This document shows positions 9,251-17,946 of a DNA stretch of 54,791 nucleotides, piece by piece (position 1 is the stretch's first letter; every line of letters begins with the position of its first letter). This DNA comes from Tannerellaceae bacterium (GTDB lineage: Bacteria; Bacteroidota; Bacteroidia; Bacteroidales; Tannerellaceae), in contig JAITGL010000047.1 of assembly GCA_031280645.1 (NCBI GenBank), positions 1 through 54,791 of the forward strand, written 5' to 3'. A program made the translations under genes and the position numbers. Below the pieces are notes generated by a model. That model did not search any database, was not told the DNA's origin, and was given only the letters and a program-made list of their open reading frames with translations.

Positions 9251-10471
9251 CTAAAGTCCTAATCGTATGCCAAACTGCGGGCTAATGTTCAAGGGCTTGC
9301 GGCTGTAAACGGTTTCCATTTTACTTCCACTATCAAAGTGATAGGATAGCCCCATCTCGGCAAATAAACTGACATATCGTATGAGCGGATAGCTCAAACC
9401 TGTCCGTGCATTGAGCGACCATTGTAATTCTTTCATTCGCACACGCTTTAAGTCGGTTTCCAAGGGTGCGCTTTCGCCTGCGTATAATCCGGCGCTCTCC
9501 TGTCCGGCAAAGTTGAGTTCGCCCATGCCTCCGGCAGAGGCATACCAGGATAGCTTGTTCCACTCCGCAATTTTATATGTAACGGCCAGGGGAATGCCGG
9601 CAAAATGGAGATGTTGTTTGGTTTTCGTTCTATATTCTCCTTCCGTTTCCCATTCCGATCGAAGCAAAGTATAAACAATCCCGGTAGAAATCGCCCACCG
9701 GTTGTTTAAAATACGATTGACTGAGAAGCCGAATGAGAGGGGCATTTTGTGATCGATATTAGTTCGCGGAGTGGCTCCGGTATTAAAATGAACGGGGGCG
9801 TTAAGCTTCATCAAATCACTATTTTCGATTGAGCTGCTTCTGAGCAGATAGGTTGACGCTAAGTTGGTATTACCTCCGTTAAGCCCGCCTAATGCCGTGC
9901 CGAACGTCCATTTTCTTTGCGCCGGACGGGCTGATTTCTTAATTGTTACAGCTCCAGCGAGAGCCGCGTCGGCAAACAGTAATCCCATTGGAGCCGATAC
10001 TGTTGGAATAACGAGTTCCTGCACGCTCTCGCCAGCGACATATGTTGTAACCGCTGCCCGGCGCCCCTCCTCCACTATCGGATCCGGTTTCGTATTAACG
10101 GAGTGGATCCGGTTTGAGCGCCGGATTGCAGCGGTATAAGTTTGTTCCGGCAGTTCCGGAGCATCGGTTGAGATATCCGCGCGATGATCTTTTATTGTTT
10201 GCACTTCTGATATATATTCCCGGCTCGATTCGCTGCTGTTAATATCCTGATTGTTCTCTTGATTACGATTCAGCAAATACCATCCTGAGCCGGCTGTAAA
10301 GAAAGCAAGAGCTACTGCGGCAGCATATTTCCATTTCCACCGCGTCACAACAATTTTTGCCTTTGGCAATCTTGCAGCAATAGCCTCCCAATCTTCCGGC
10401 GAGGTATCAACTTCCAGATTCTTCAGCTTGTTTCTGAACAAATCATCAAACGAGTCTGTTTCCTTATTCAT
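9251..10471 (-). CDS. Membrane protein joining an anti-sigma-like N-terminus to a beta-barrel
   Basis: 406 residues. The N-terminus (FDDLFRNKLKNLEVDTSPEDWEAI) is a short acidic cytoplasmic-type domain. A single membrane helix follows at about 46-66 (YAAAVALAFFTAGSGWYLL), then a low-complexity linker. The C-terminal ~210 residues have alternating beta-strands ending in an aromatic-poor FGIRLGL, as in PorT/OMP_b-brl proteins. It overlaps the stop of the ECF sigma gene by one base (TAATG). This suggests a membrane partner that may hold or sense for the sigma factor. The two-membrane topology is odd and could instead mean that the barrel-like part is periplasmic. Confidence 0.78.
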   Translation of the reverse strand: MNKETDSFDDLFRNKLKNLEVDTSPEDWEAIAARLPKAKIVVTRWKWKYAAAVALAFFTAGSGWYLLNRNQENNQDINSSESSREYISEVQTIKDHRADISTDAPELPEQTYTAAIRRSNRIHSVNTKPDPIVEEGRRAAVTTYVAGESVQELVIPTVSAPMGLLFADAALAGAVTIKKSARPAQRKWTFGTALGGLNGGNTNLASTYLLRSSSIENSDLMKLNAPVHFNTGATPRTNIDHKMPLSFGFSVNRILNNRWAISTGIVYTLLRSEWETEGEYRTKTKQHLHFAGIPLAVTYKIAEWNKLSWYASAGGMGELNFAGQESAGLYAGESAPLETDLKRVRMKELQWSLNARTGLSYPLIRYVSLFAEMGLSYHFDSGSKMETVYSRKPLNISPQFGIRLGL

Positions 10472-11007
10472 TATGTTGTTTTAAATGACTTTCCAATTTT
10501 CTTTTGCAGCAACTGCCTCGCTCTGGTATATTGCGACCGCGAGGTACTTTCGGTAATTCCCAGCATGTCGCCAATCTCTTTATGCGAATAGCCTTCAATC
10601 GCAAACAAGTTAAAAACCGTACGAAATCCGGCGGGCAATTCCTGCACTATTTTTAATAATTCCTGAGCTTCAAGCTCTGCTAAAGCAGAATGTGAAGAAC
10701 TTGATGCTTCAGCTACCTGATCCAAAGATACCGCTTCTTTTAATATATCCATTCTGCGTAGATATTCCAGCGCCGAATTTACGAATACCTTTCTCATCCA
10801 TGCTTCGAAGGGTCCTTCTTGTGAATAAGAATCCACATTGTTGAACAGTTTCACAAATCCCTCTTGCAATATGTCGCGGGCTGTTTCCCTGTCGTTCACA
10901 TAACGCAGACAAACTCCCATCATCTTTCGGGAGTATTTGTCGTAGAGCTCTTTTTGAGCCAGTCGGTCTCCCTTTATGCAACCGTTTATCAGTTGTTGCT
11001 CGTTCAT
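10471..11007 (-). CDS. ECF RNA polymerase sigma factor
   Basis: 178 residues, the size of group 4 sigma factors. Region 2: KDRETARDILQEGFVKLFNNVDSY in the first half. Region 4: LPAGFRTVFNLFAIEGYSHKEI, with a helix-turn-helix GDMLGITESTSRSQYTRARQLL that recognises the -35-type element. It is first in an operon with the membrane/beta-barrel protein and so probably controlled by it. The target genes cannot be read from the sequence. Confidence 0.93.
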   Translation of the reverse strand: MNEQQLINGCIKGDRLAQKELYDKYSRKMMGVCLRYVNDRETARDILQEGFVKLFNNVDSYSQEGPFEAWMRKVFVNSALEYLRRMDILKEAVSLDQVAEASSSSHSALAELEAQELLKIVQELPAGFRTVFNLFAIEGYSHKEIGDMLGITESTSRSQYTRARQLLQKKIGKSFKTT

Positions 11008-11529
11008 TCGGCTTATTACATTGCTTTCACAATTGGAAGCATCTCGCTGTTATTGATGCTTGGCTGTACAAAAACGCTGCATAGGCGTATTTGATTCCGG
11101 CTCAATGTTGCACAACCAGGTTCAAACCTATCGGATGCAAACAATCTCCATCTTAAGTTCAGCTTACGGAGGCTTAGCTTCAAAAGCCATAAGGTATCGC
11201 CACCAACATTGCCGTCTTTGCAAATTTAATCTACTTATGTTGACATACAATGTAATACGAGGTAATTTATTTTCTTAGATTAGCATTGCCATACATGTAC
11301 GAAAGATAGTCCGCAGCGGTATAAACCGGCGTTAGTCCCTTAGAACCCTTACCAGATTGACAGCGGCAAGCTTTCCGGCATGACGGAATCGTTCTGCAAG
11401 CTTCCTCGCCCACCTAAGCCAACTATTCCAACAGACCGTGAAGTTTGCCGGCGCCGCCAAGCAAAGAACTGATATTCCAATATAATGCTTACCTTCGGCG
11501 CATTGTTTTACCTATAAATATTATATCAA
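11008..11529. other. Intergenic region without a recognised gene
   Basis: 522 bases between divergent genes. The only open frame over 60 codons is a 72-codon one at 11060-11278, with no family features, probably chance. TACCTTCG at 11490-11497 is one base from the -7 box and may serve the DUF1080 gene at 11530. No array like those elsewhere in the window is present. Confidence 0.6.
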
Positions 11530-12258
11530 ATGAATACAAAAATCTTATTATTAGCGGCGTTAATCATTGCCTCAAGCGTAGCTACCGTGAGCGCTCAAAC
11601 CAATAATACGCTTACCGAACGTGAAAAAAATGAAGGATGGGAATTGCTGTTCGACGGCAAAAACTTTGACGGATGGCGCAAATGCAACGCTGCCGGAATG
11701 CCCGCCAACTGGTCGATCAACGACGAGGCGATGAAAGTAGCGCGCGGAGCAACAGCCGGTCGCGGACAAGACGGCGATATCCTTTTCGCCGCGCGCAAAT
11801 ACTCCAACTTTGAACTTAGCATCGACTGGAAGATCGAGAAAGAAGGCAACTCCGGAATTTTCTACTACGTGGTTGAATACCCCGGAAAACCTATCTACTA
11901 CGCTGCCCCCGAAGTTCAGGTGCTCGACAATTGGAACGCCGGCGATACCCGTCTCACTAACCACCTCGCCGGATCGCTTTACGACATGTTGCCCGCCCTG
12001 CCTCAAAACGCCCTCCCCGCCGGACAATGGAACACTATCGTAATCCGAGTGAAAGACGGACTTGCGCAGCATATCCAAAACGGAGTAAAGGTTGTGGAGT
12101 ACACCCTCTGGACGCCCGAATGGTACGCCATGGTTGCCAAAAGCAAGTTTAAAGACTGGGAGGGATTCAAGAACGGGCCCGCAAAGGAAGGCTATATCGG
12201 CCTCCAGGATCACGGTTACGACTGCTGGTTCCGCAACATCAAGATCCGCCCCCTCTGA
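11530..12258 (+). CDS. Secreted 3-keto-disaccharide hydrolase-type protein (DUF1080)
   Basis: 242 residues with a signal peptide (1-22, ending VSAQ). The DUF1080 jelly-roll is clear: GWELLFDGKNFDGWRK at the start, then ARKYSNFELSIDWKIEKEGNSGIFYYV and the end GYIGLQDHGYDCWFRNIKI. Members cleave 3-keto-glycosides or bind sugars. It is followed after 2 bases by a Gfo/Idh/MocA oxidoreductase, which could make or reduce 3-keto sugars. The pair therefore suggests glycoside breakdown by the oxidise-then-cleave route, though the actual substrate is not evident. Confidence 0.9.
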   Translation: MNTKILLLAALIIASSVATVSAQTNNTLTEREKNEGWELLFDGKNFDGWRKCNAAGMPANWSINDEAMKVARGATAGRGQDGDILFAARKYSNFELSIDWKIEKEGNSGIFYYVVEYPGKPIYYAAPEVQVLDNWNAGDTRLTNHLAGSLYDMLPALPQNALPAGQWNTIVIRVKDGLAQHIQNGVKVVEYTLWTPEWYAMVAKSKFKDWEGFKNGPAKEGYIGLQDHGYDCWFRNIKIRPL

Positions 12259-12260
12259 TA

Positions 12261-13388
12261 ATGCCGCACAACCGACGACGTTTTATCAAATCATCGCTCG
12301 CCGCAGGAATGTTCTTCTTCGGCGAGCGATATGCAAAGGGGCGTCAGGCCCCTTTTTCAGTTGCCGCCGGCGATGATAATAATAAGGAAAGGATACGCTT
12401 TGCCGTAATAGGCGTTAACCATTCTCACATACACGGACAAATACGCGCCGTTGAAAGCGGAGGAGGCCGCCTCGCGTCGTTCTACGCCGCCGAGCCCGAC
12501 CTTGCCGCCGACTTTGCCCGGCGTTATCCCAACATAACCCGGGCCCGGTCGGAGGAGGAGATACTTAACGACACCTCAATCCGCCTTGTGGTAAGCGCCT
12601 CCGTTCCGTCGGACAGGGCCGGCCTCGGCATCCGGGTAATGCAACACGGCAAAGACTTCCTTGCCGACAAGCCGGGCATGACCACCCTCGCCCAGCTCGA
12701 AGCCGTGAAAGCCGTGCAGCTCGAAACCCAACGCATATACTCCATCCTCTACTCCGAGCGATTGGAAAGCCGCTCGACCATGCGCGCTTCGCGCCTCGTT
12801 GCCGAAGGAGCCATAGGACGCGTTGTACAAACAATAGGCATGGGACCTCACCGGATGAATACGCCCACACGGCCGGAATGGTTCTTCGACAAGCAATATT
12901 TCGGCGGAATACTTTGCGACATCGGAAGCCACCAGTTCTACCAGTTCCTGCACTTTACCGGATCAACCGAGGCGCGCATCCTCTCCTCGCAAACGGCCAA
13001 CGTTAACCACCCCCAATATCCCCGCTTTGAAGATTTTGGCGACGCAACCATACGAGGCGACCGGGGCTCCGGATATATACGCGTCGACTGGTTCACTCCC
13101 GACGGGCTTAATACCTGGGGCGACGGACGCCTGACCATCCTCGGAACCGACGGATACATCGAGCTTCGCAAAAATATCGACATCGCCGGCAGGCCCGGTT
13201 CCGACCATATCTTCATAGTCGACCGCCGCTCCGCCCGCTACATTGATTGCAGCAACGAACCTCTAACCTTCGGCCGCCAACTGGTTGACGACATCCTGGC
13301 GCGCACCGAAACAGCCATGAGCCAGCGGCATTGCTTCCTTGCAATGGAGATGGCCCTGAAGGCGCAAGAAGGAAGAGCGGAGAAATAA
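12261..13388 (+). CDS. Gfo/Idh/MocA family oxidoreductase, Tat-like signal
   Basis: 375 residues. The N-terminus NRRRFIKSSLAAGMFFFG is a Tat-type signal, placing it in the periplasm. A Rossmann start is at RIRFAVIGVNHSHIHG, then ADKPGMTTLAQLEAV, where the usual EKP is DKP. The C-terminal sugar-binding domain contains GGILCDIGSHQFYQF (the family's D..H). Such enzymes oxidise or reduce sugar hydroxyls with bound NAD(P). It starts 2 bases after the DUF1080 stop, so the two are one operon. GAT rather than a strict GxGxxG is seen in the nucleotide loop (GVNHSH), common in this subgroup. Confidence 0.9.
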   Translation: MPHNRRRFIKSSLAAGMFFFGERYAKGRQAPFSVAAGDDNNKERIRFAVIGVNHSHIHGQIRAVESGGGRLASFYAAEPDLAADFARRYPNITRARSEEEILNDTSIRLVVSASVPSDRAGLGIRVMQHGKDFLADKPGMTTLAQLEAVKAVQLETQRIYSILYSERLESRSTMRASRLVAEGAIGRVVQTIGMGPHRMNTPTRPEWFFDKQYFGGILCDIGSHQFYQFLHFTGSTEARILSSQTANVNHPQYPRFEDFGDATIRGDRGSGYIRVDWFTPDGLNTWGDGRLTILGTDGYIELRKNIDIAGRPGSDHIFIVDRRSARYIDCSNEPLTFGRQLVDDILARTETAMSQRHCFLAMEMALKAQEGRAEK

Positions 13389-13428
13389 TCTGCGGGAAAC
13401 CACTGTTTAGAAAATTCAGCCAAGAAAT

Positions 13429-13436
13429 TATCTTTG
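13429..13436 (+). promoter_or_regulatory. -7 box immediately before the CDF gene
   Basis: TATCTTTG matches the Bacteroidota -7 box. The ATG at 13441 is only four bases after it, so transcription from this box would begin at or just past the start codon. Confidence 0.5.
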
Positions 13437-13440
13437 CGCC

Positions 13441-14364
13441 ATGTCAAGCAACAATAATCATCACAATCATTCGCACAATCACGCCCACCATCATCACGAT
13501 GCAGAGGGTAACATCCGCTTCGCTTTCGTACTTAACTTACTGTTCGGTATAATTGAAATCGTTGGCGGAACGCTAACCAACAGCGTAGCAATTATCTCAG
13601 ACGCTATACACGACCTGGGCGACAGCTTCTCGCTGGGCCTCGCATGGTATTTCCAGAAGATATCAAAGCGCGGACGAGATGCGCGGTACTCATACGGATA
13701 CAGGCGATTCTCGCTCGTGGGAGCCCTGATTAACGCCGCCGTACTCTTCGCAGGATCATTATTCGTAATAGTTGAAAGCATCCGAAGGCTGGCCCAGCCC
13801 GAAGAAGCAGACGCGCAAGGCATGTTCTGGCTTGCAGCGCTCGGAGTAATCGTAAACGGAGCCGCCATGCTCAGGATGCGACGGGGAGCATCGCTCAACG
13901 AGAAAACCGTAAGCCTGCATCTGCTCGAAGACGTACTGGGATGGGTAGCCGTTCTGATTGGAAGCGCCGTAATGATGCTTACACACTTCCCGACGCTCGA
14001 CCCCCTGCTCTCGCTCGGAATATCAGCCTATGTCCTTTTCAATATATACAGGAATCTCAAGCAACTGCTTAACGTAATACTGCAAGGATCGCCGGCCAAC
14101 CCCTCGCTCAACGAAGTAGAGGCGGCAATCACCAAGGCCGAAGGCGCCCTCGGAATCCACGACCTGCACATCTGGAGCATGGACGGCGAATACAACATCC
14201 TCTCCGTACACATCGTTGTAAAACCCGGACTTGGAGCAGCCCAAATCTCGCAGCTCAAACAAAAAGTAAAGCAAAGCCTGCGAGAACTCAACATCAACCA
14301 CGCCACGCTCGAAATTGAGCACGGAGCCGAAAACTGCGACTATAAAGACGCCTGCGACCCCTGA
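13441..14364 (+). CDS. Cation diffusion facilitator (zinc-type efflux)
   Basis: 307 residues. Exports divalent metal, most likely Zn2+, against protons across the inner membrane. The N-terminus is a His-rich tail (10 His in residues 7-19). Six membrane segments follow, with the TM2 metal site DAIHDLGD and the TM5 partner HLLEDVLGW. The C-terminal cytoplasmic domain (VEAAITKAEGALGIHDLHIWSMD) ends with ATLEIEHGAENC. In CzcD-like proteins such a site is HD/HD-type; here both D..HD and H..ED are visible. It is 52 bases downstream of the oxidoreductase and probably has its own promoter. Confidence 0.95.
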   Translation: MSSNNNHHNHSHNHAHHHHDAEGNIRFAFVLNLLFGIIEIVGGTLTNSVAIISDAIHDLGDSFSLGLAWYFQKISKRGRDARYSYGYRRFSLVGALINAAVLFAGSLFVIVESIRRLAQPEEADAQGMFWLAALGVIVNGAAMLRMRRGASLNEKTVSLHLLEDVLGWVAVLIGSAVMMLTHFPTLDPLLSLGISAYVLFNIYRNLKQLLNVILQGSPANPSLNEVEAAITKAEGALGIHDLHIWSMDGEYNILSVHIVVKPGLGAAQISQLKQKVKQSLRELNINHATLEIEHGAENCDYKDACDP

Positions 14365-14414
14365 AGCGCAACCCGTACCGCATTATCCTTTAACTTTTAA
14401 AATACCCTCTCATC

Positions 14415-15800
14415 ATGAACAAACAATTTATACTGCCGATTCTACTCCTTGCGCTTGCAGCCACAGGATTGCAGGCCCAGCAACAAACCCCCTCGCGGGC
14501 CGTTGAAACTCCCGCCGCCAAAGAAGCCCGGATGGCCTGGTGGACGCACGACCGCTTCGGAATGTTTATCCATTGGGGCATATACGCCATGCCAGCCAGG
14601 CACGAATGGGTAAAACGATACGAGCGCATCTCCGACGACGATTACCAAAAGTACTTCGAGCGATTCGACCCCGACCTCTACGACCCCAAAGCATGGGCAG
14701 CCAAAGCACGCGCCGCAGGCATGAAATACGTAGTTGTAACCACCAAGTACCACGACGGCTTTTGCCTGTGGGACAGCAAAGCCACCGACTATAAAGTAAC
14801 CAACACCCCCTACGGGGCCGACCTTATCCGGCCGCTCGTCGACGCCTTCCGCGCCGAAGGCATACGCATCGGCTTTTACTACTCGCTGATCGACTGGCGC
14901 CACCCCGACTTCCCCATCGACCGCGTTCACCCGCAATGGACCGACGACCCCGACCGCGTTGCAGCCCTCAACGCCCCGCGCGACATGGCCCGATACCGCA
15001 AGTACATGCAAACCCAGCTCACCGAGCTGCTAAGCAACTACGGGCAAATCGACGAGCTCTTCCTCGACTTCTCCTACCCCGGAGCCAACGGCAAAGGACA
15101 TGAAGACTGGGGCTCCGAAGAGCTGCTACGCCTCATCCGCAAGCTACAACCGCAGATAATTGTAGACAACCGCCTCGACCTCGACCATACCGACTGGGGA
15201 TGGGACTTCGTAACCCCCGAACAGTTCATGCCACAATCATGGCCCCAGGTGCGCGGCCAAAAAGTACCCTGGGAAACCTGCCAAACCTTTTCGGGCTCCT
15301 GGGGATACTATCGCGACGAATACTCCTGGAAGAGCGTCCGCCAGCTCGTAGTAATGCTGATCGAAACCGTGAGCAAAGGCGGCAACCTCCTACTCAACGT
15401 TGGCCCCACCGCCCGGGGCCTGTTCGACAACCGCGCCGACGAACGCCTCGACGGCATAGCCCGGTGGATGAAATACAACAGCCGCTCGATATACGGATGC
15501 ACCCAGGCCCCCGACAACCTGAAAGCCCCCGCCAACTGCCTCCTCACCTGGAACCCCGAAAAGAAACGCCTCTACATCCACGCGCTCGAATGGCCCTTCA
15601 AATCGCTGCACCTCCAGGGATACCGCGGCAAAATAAAATATGCCCAACTGCTGAACGACGGATCCGAAATAAAATTCACCGTAAACACCACCCCCGGCAG
15701 CCACACCACCGAGAACTCCGGCCAGGACGACGTAATCCTCAACCTCCCCGTAAGGCAGCCCGACGCCGAAGTACCCGTTATCGAACTCTATCTCGAATAA
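14415..15800 (+). CDS. Secreted GH29 alpha-L-fucosidase
   Basis: Removes fucose from glycans such as host mucin or plant xyloglucan. 461 residues with a signal peptide (1-21, GLQAQ). GH29 features are WWTHDRFGMFIHWGIYAMP (42-60), KYHDGFCLWD (111-120) and the probable nucleophile Asp218 in ELFLDFSYP. A C-terminal beta domain follows from about 360. Codons are GC-rich compared with neighbours to the right. It lies 50 bases after the CDF gene and ends at a hairpin (15835-15860). Confidence 0.95.
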   Translation: MNKQFILPILLLALAATGLQAQQQTPSRAVETPAAKEARMAWWTHDRFGMFIHWGIYAMPARHEWVKRYERISDDDYQKYFERFDPDLYDPKAWAAKARAAGMKYVVVTTKYHDGFCLWDSKATDYKVTNTPYGADLIRPLVDAFRAEGIRIGFYYSLIDWRHPDFPIDRVHPQWTDDPDRVAALNAPRDMARYRKYMQTQLTELLSNYGQIDELFLDFSYPGANGKGHEDWGSEELLRLIRKLQPQIIVDNRLDLDHTDWGWDFVTPEQFMPQSWPQVRGQKVPWETCQTFSGSWGYYRDEYSWKSVRQLVVMLIETVSKGGNLLLNVGPTARGLFDNRADERLDGIARWMKYNSRSIYGCTQAPDNLKAPANCLLTWNPEKKRLYIHALEWPFKSLHLQGYRGKIKYAQLLNDGSEIKFTVNTTPGSHTTENSGQDDVILNLPVRQPDAEVPVIELYLE

Positions 15801-15834
15801 TTCTTTACCGCGACGATAATATATATACAGGTAG

Positions 15835-15860
15835 CCCGGAGCCCAAACTCCGGGTTATTT
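15835..15860 (+). terminator. Terminator-like hairpin after the fucosidase
   Basis: CCCGGAG (15835-15841) pairs with CTCCGGG (15848-15854) and is followed by TTATTTAT. The T tract is modest. Confidence 0.6.
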
Positions 15861-15965
15861 ATATCAGCCCTCCCCATCGCGCCCCCTCCCCATCATCATC
15901 CCTCATAATTTTTCCATAATACCCGGCAAGCCGAATGTCCGGCAGGCCTTAATCAATAAGCCTCA

Positions 15966-16515
15966 TGCTCTGCCACGCTTATGGCAAGGGAGAAAAAGGC
16001 TCAACGGGGCTTGCCACGCTTGTGGCAAGGGAGAAAATGGCTTAAAGAGGCTTGCCACACTTATGGCAAGAGAGAAAATGGCCTTAAAGGGGCTTGCCAC
16101 ACTTGTGGCAAGAGAGAAAATGGCTAAAAGAGGCTTGCCACACTTATGGCAAGGGAGAAAATGAGCTTAAAGGGGCTTGCCACACTTGTGGCAAGGGAGA
16201 AAAAGGACTTAAAGGCGCTTGCCACACTTGTGGCAAGGGAGGATTCGGGCTAAACGGGACTTGCCACAACTGTGGCAAGGGAGGATTCGGGGTTTTTGAT
16301 AGATTGCACAAGTGTGGCAAGCTGCATTTATAGACATTCTTGATCTGCCACAAGTGTGACAAGCGAGAAAAAGGGAGACTTATAGATTGCACAAGTGTGG
16401 CAAGTCGTATTTATAGACATTTTTGATCTGCCACAAGTGTGGCAAGTCCCAAAGATGGATAATTGAGGCTTGCCACACGTGTGACAAGGGAGAAGATCGG
16501 TGATTTGAGAGCTGC
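15966..16515. repeat. Array 2: ~13 units of 41-42 bp with CTTGCCACA..TGTGGCAAG hairpins
   Basis: Each unit has a 20-base near-perfect palindrome CTTGCCACACTTGTGGCAAG followed by a purine-rich spacer (GGGAGAAAATGGCTTAAAGG). TGCCAC recurs at 15971, 16012, 16053, 16095, 16136, 16178 and 16220, i.e. 41-42 bases apart. From about 16290 the units change to a second form (CACAAGTGTGGCAAG with TTTATAGACATT), then return to the first and decay by 16515. Up to 16790 only degenerate traces follow. Open frames through the array (16094-16333 and reverse) are artefacts of the period. Confidence 0.92.
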
Positions 16516-16805
16516 CAAGCCTGTGACAGCGGACAGGGAGCGCCCCTTGAGAACCGCCGCGCTTGCCGCAAGCGGGAAAAACGGATACTTGAACGCCGCC
16601 CTGCGCATGGCAAGCAAGAACGAGGCCGGCGGAAGCGAACCCGAAGCAAAAGTCGAGCAGAGCGCAGATGCGCGCATAGCTTATCGCCGTTAAATAAAGA
16701 ATGAAACGCCCGGAAGCTATGAAAGCGCCGCTGTTTGAATAGCCGCAACCTGACGGCAATTATCCCGCCCCGGAAGCCTTAATATCCCCAACTTGAAGTT
16801 TTTTC

Positions 16806-16813
16806 TACCTTTG
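16806..16813 (+). promoter_or_regulatory. -7 box of the kinase-like gene
   Basis: TACCTTTG fits the Bacteroidota -7 box; transcription would start near 16820, giving a ~27-base leader to the ATG at 16847. No convincing -33 element is seen. Confidence 0.5.
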
Positions 16814-16846
16814 TGGAAATTCACACAATTACAAAATACTACCCGT

Positions 16847-17944
16847 ATGAACACTCAAGAACAACTGTTACAAATTGCGCGCCGCTTCCTGCCCGACGGC
16901 CAGGTTCCGGCATCGGCCCAGCCGTTTGGCAACGGGCATATTAACGACACCTACAAAATTACCGTAGCCGGCGGCGACAACTCGTATATCCTCCAGCGCA
17001 TTAACCATAACGTGTTTCGCGACGTTCCGCTGCTGCAAAACAATATCCTCATTGTAACGAACCACATCAGATGCAAGCTGGCCGAACGCGGCGAGACCGA
17101 CCTCGACCGCAAAGCCCTGAGCTTCCTCGCCGCCGACAAAGGCCTCCCATGGTATTTCGACGGAAGGAATTACTGGCGCCTGTGCCTGTTTATCCCGCGC
17201 AGCGTTGGGTACGACGGCAGCGTTACCCCCAGCCTTGCCCGCCGGGCGGGACAGGCCTTTGGCGACTTCCAGGCCATGCTGGCCGATATTCCCTCCGGAA
17301 TGATAGGCGAAACCATTCCCGGATTCCACAACATGAGCCTCCGCCTGCGGCAATTCCGCGAAGCAGTTGCCGCCGATGCCGCCGGGAGGAAAAACGAAGT
17401 ACTCGACTTGATTGAGGAGATTGAAAAACGGTCGGAAGATATGTGCATACAGGAGCGCCTGCACAGCCAGGGCAAGCTCCCCAAGCGGATCAACCACTGC
17501 GATACCAAGGTAAACAACGTATTGTTCGACGAAGACGGGTCGACGCTTTGCGTTATCGACCTCGATACCGTAATGCCCTCCTTCGTACTGTCTGACATAG
17601 GCGACTTTATCCGCACCGGAGCCAACACGGGAGCCGAAGACGACGAGAACCTCGACCGCGTTGGCGTTGACCTCGAAATTTTTGAGGCTTACGCTTCCGG
17701 TTACATGGAGACGGCCCGCGCATTCCTCACTCCCTCCGAAATAGAACTTCTTCCTTACGGCGGACGTATGCTTACCTATATGCAAACCGCCCGCTTCCTT
17801 GCCGATTACCTGAACGGCGACGTATATTACAAAACTCATCGCCCCCGGCATAACCTCCAGCGAACTCGCGCGCAGTTCAAGCTGCTGCAAAGCTTGGAAG
17901 AAAATGCCCCGGCGATGCAAAACTTTATCAAACAGTGGTTGTAG
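16847..17944 (+). CDS. Phosphotransferase of the APH/NahK-like kinase fold
   Basis: A cytoplasmic kinase of the aminoglycoside-phosphotransferase fold, probably acting on a sugar such as N-acetylhexosamine (NahK type). From the ATG at 16847 it has 365 residues. An earlier ATG at 16793 lies upstream of the -7 box, so it is rejected. The catalytic loop is HCDTKVNN (217-224) and the metal-binding DLD is at 238-240; PFGNGHINDTYKI at 26-38 is the nucleotide loop. The PepSY-like gene follows after 2 bases. Substrate is inferred from fold only; a homoserine or amino-sugar substrate is possible. Confidence 0.82.
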   Translation: MNTQEQLLQIARRFLPDGQVPASAQPFGNGHINDTYKITVAGGDNSYILQRINHNVFRDVPLLQNNILIVTNHIRCKLAERGETDLDRKALSFLAADKGLPWYFDGRNYWRLCLFIPRSVGYDGSVTPSLARRAGQAFGDFQAMLADIPSGMIGETIPGFHNMSLRLRQFREAVAADAAGRKNEVLDLIEEIEKRSEDMCIQERLHSQGKLPKRINHCDTKVNNVLFDEDGSTLCVIDLDTVMPSFVLSDIGDFIRTGANTGAEDDENLDRVGVDLEIFEAYASGYMETARAFLTPSEIELLPYGGRMLTYMQTARFLADYLNGDVYYKTHRPRHNLQRTRAQFKLLQSLEENAPAMQNFIKQWL

Positions 17945-17946
17945 CC

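Noticed and set aside
11060..11278. 72-codon gene upstream of the ECF sigma factor
   Set aside because: No promoter, start context or family feature; likely chance.
16094..16333. Small protein with repeated CHTCGKG motifs
   Set aside because: It is array 2 read in one frame; the other strand and frames are open as well, and there is no start signal.
17935..17946. Start of the PepSY-like gene at 17935
   Set aside because: It would overlap the kinase stop and put four residues before a good lipoprotein signal starting at 17947.
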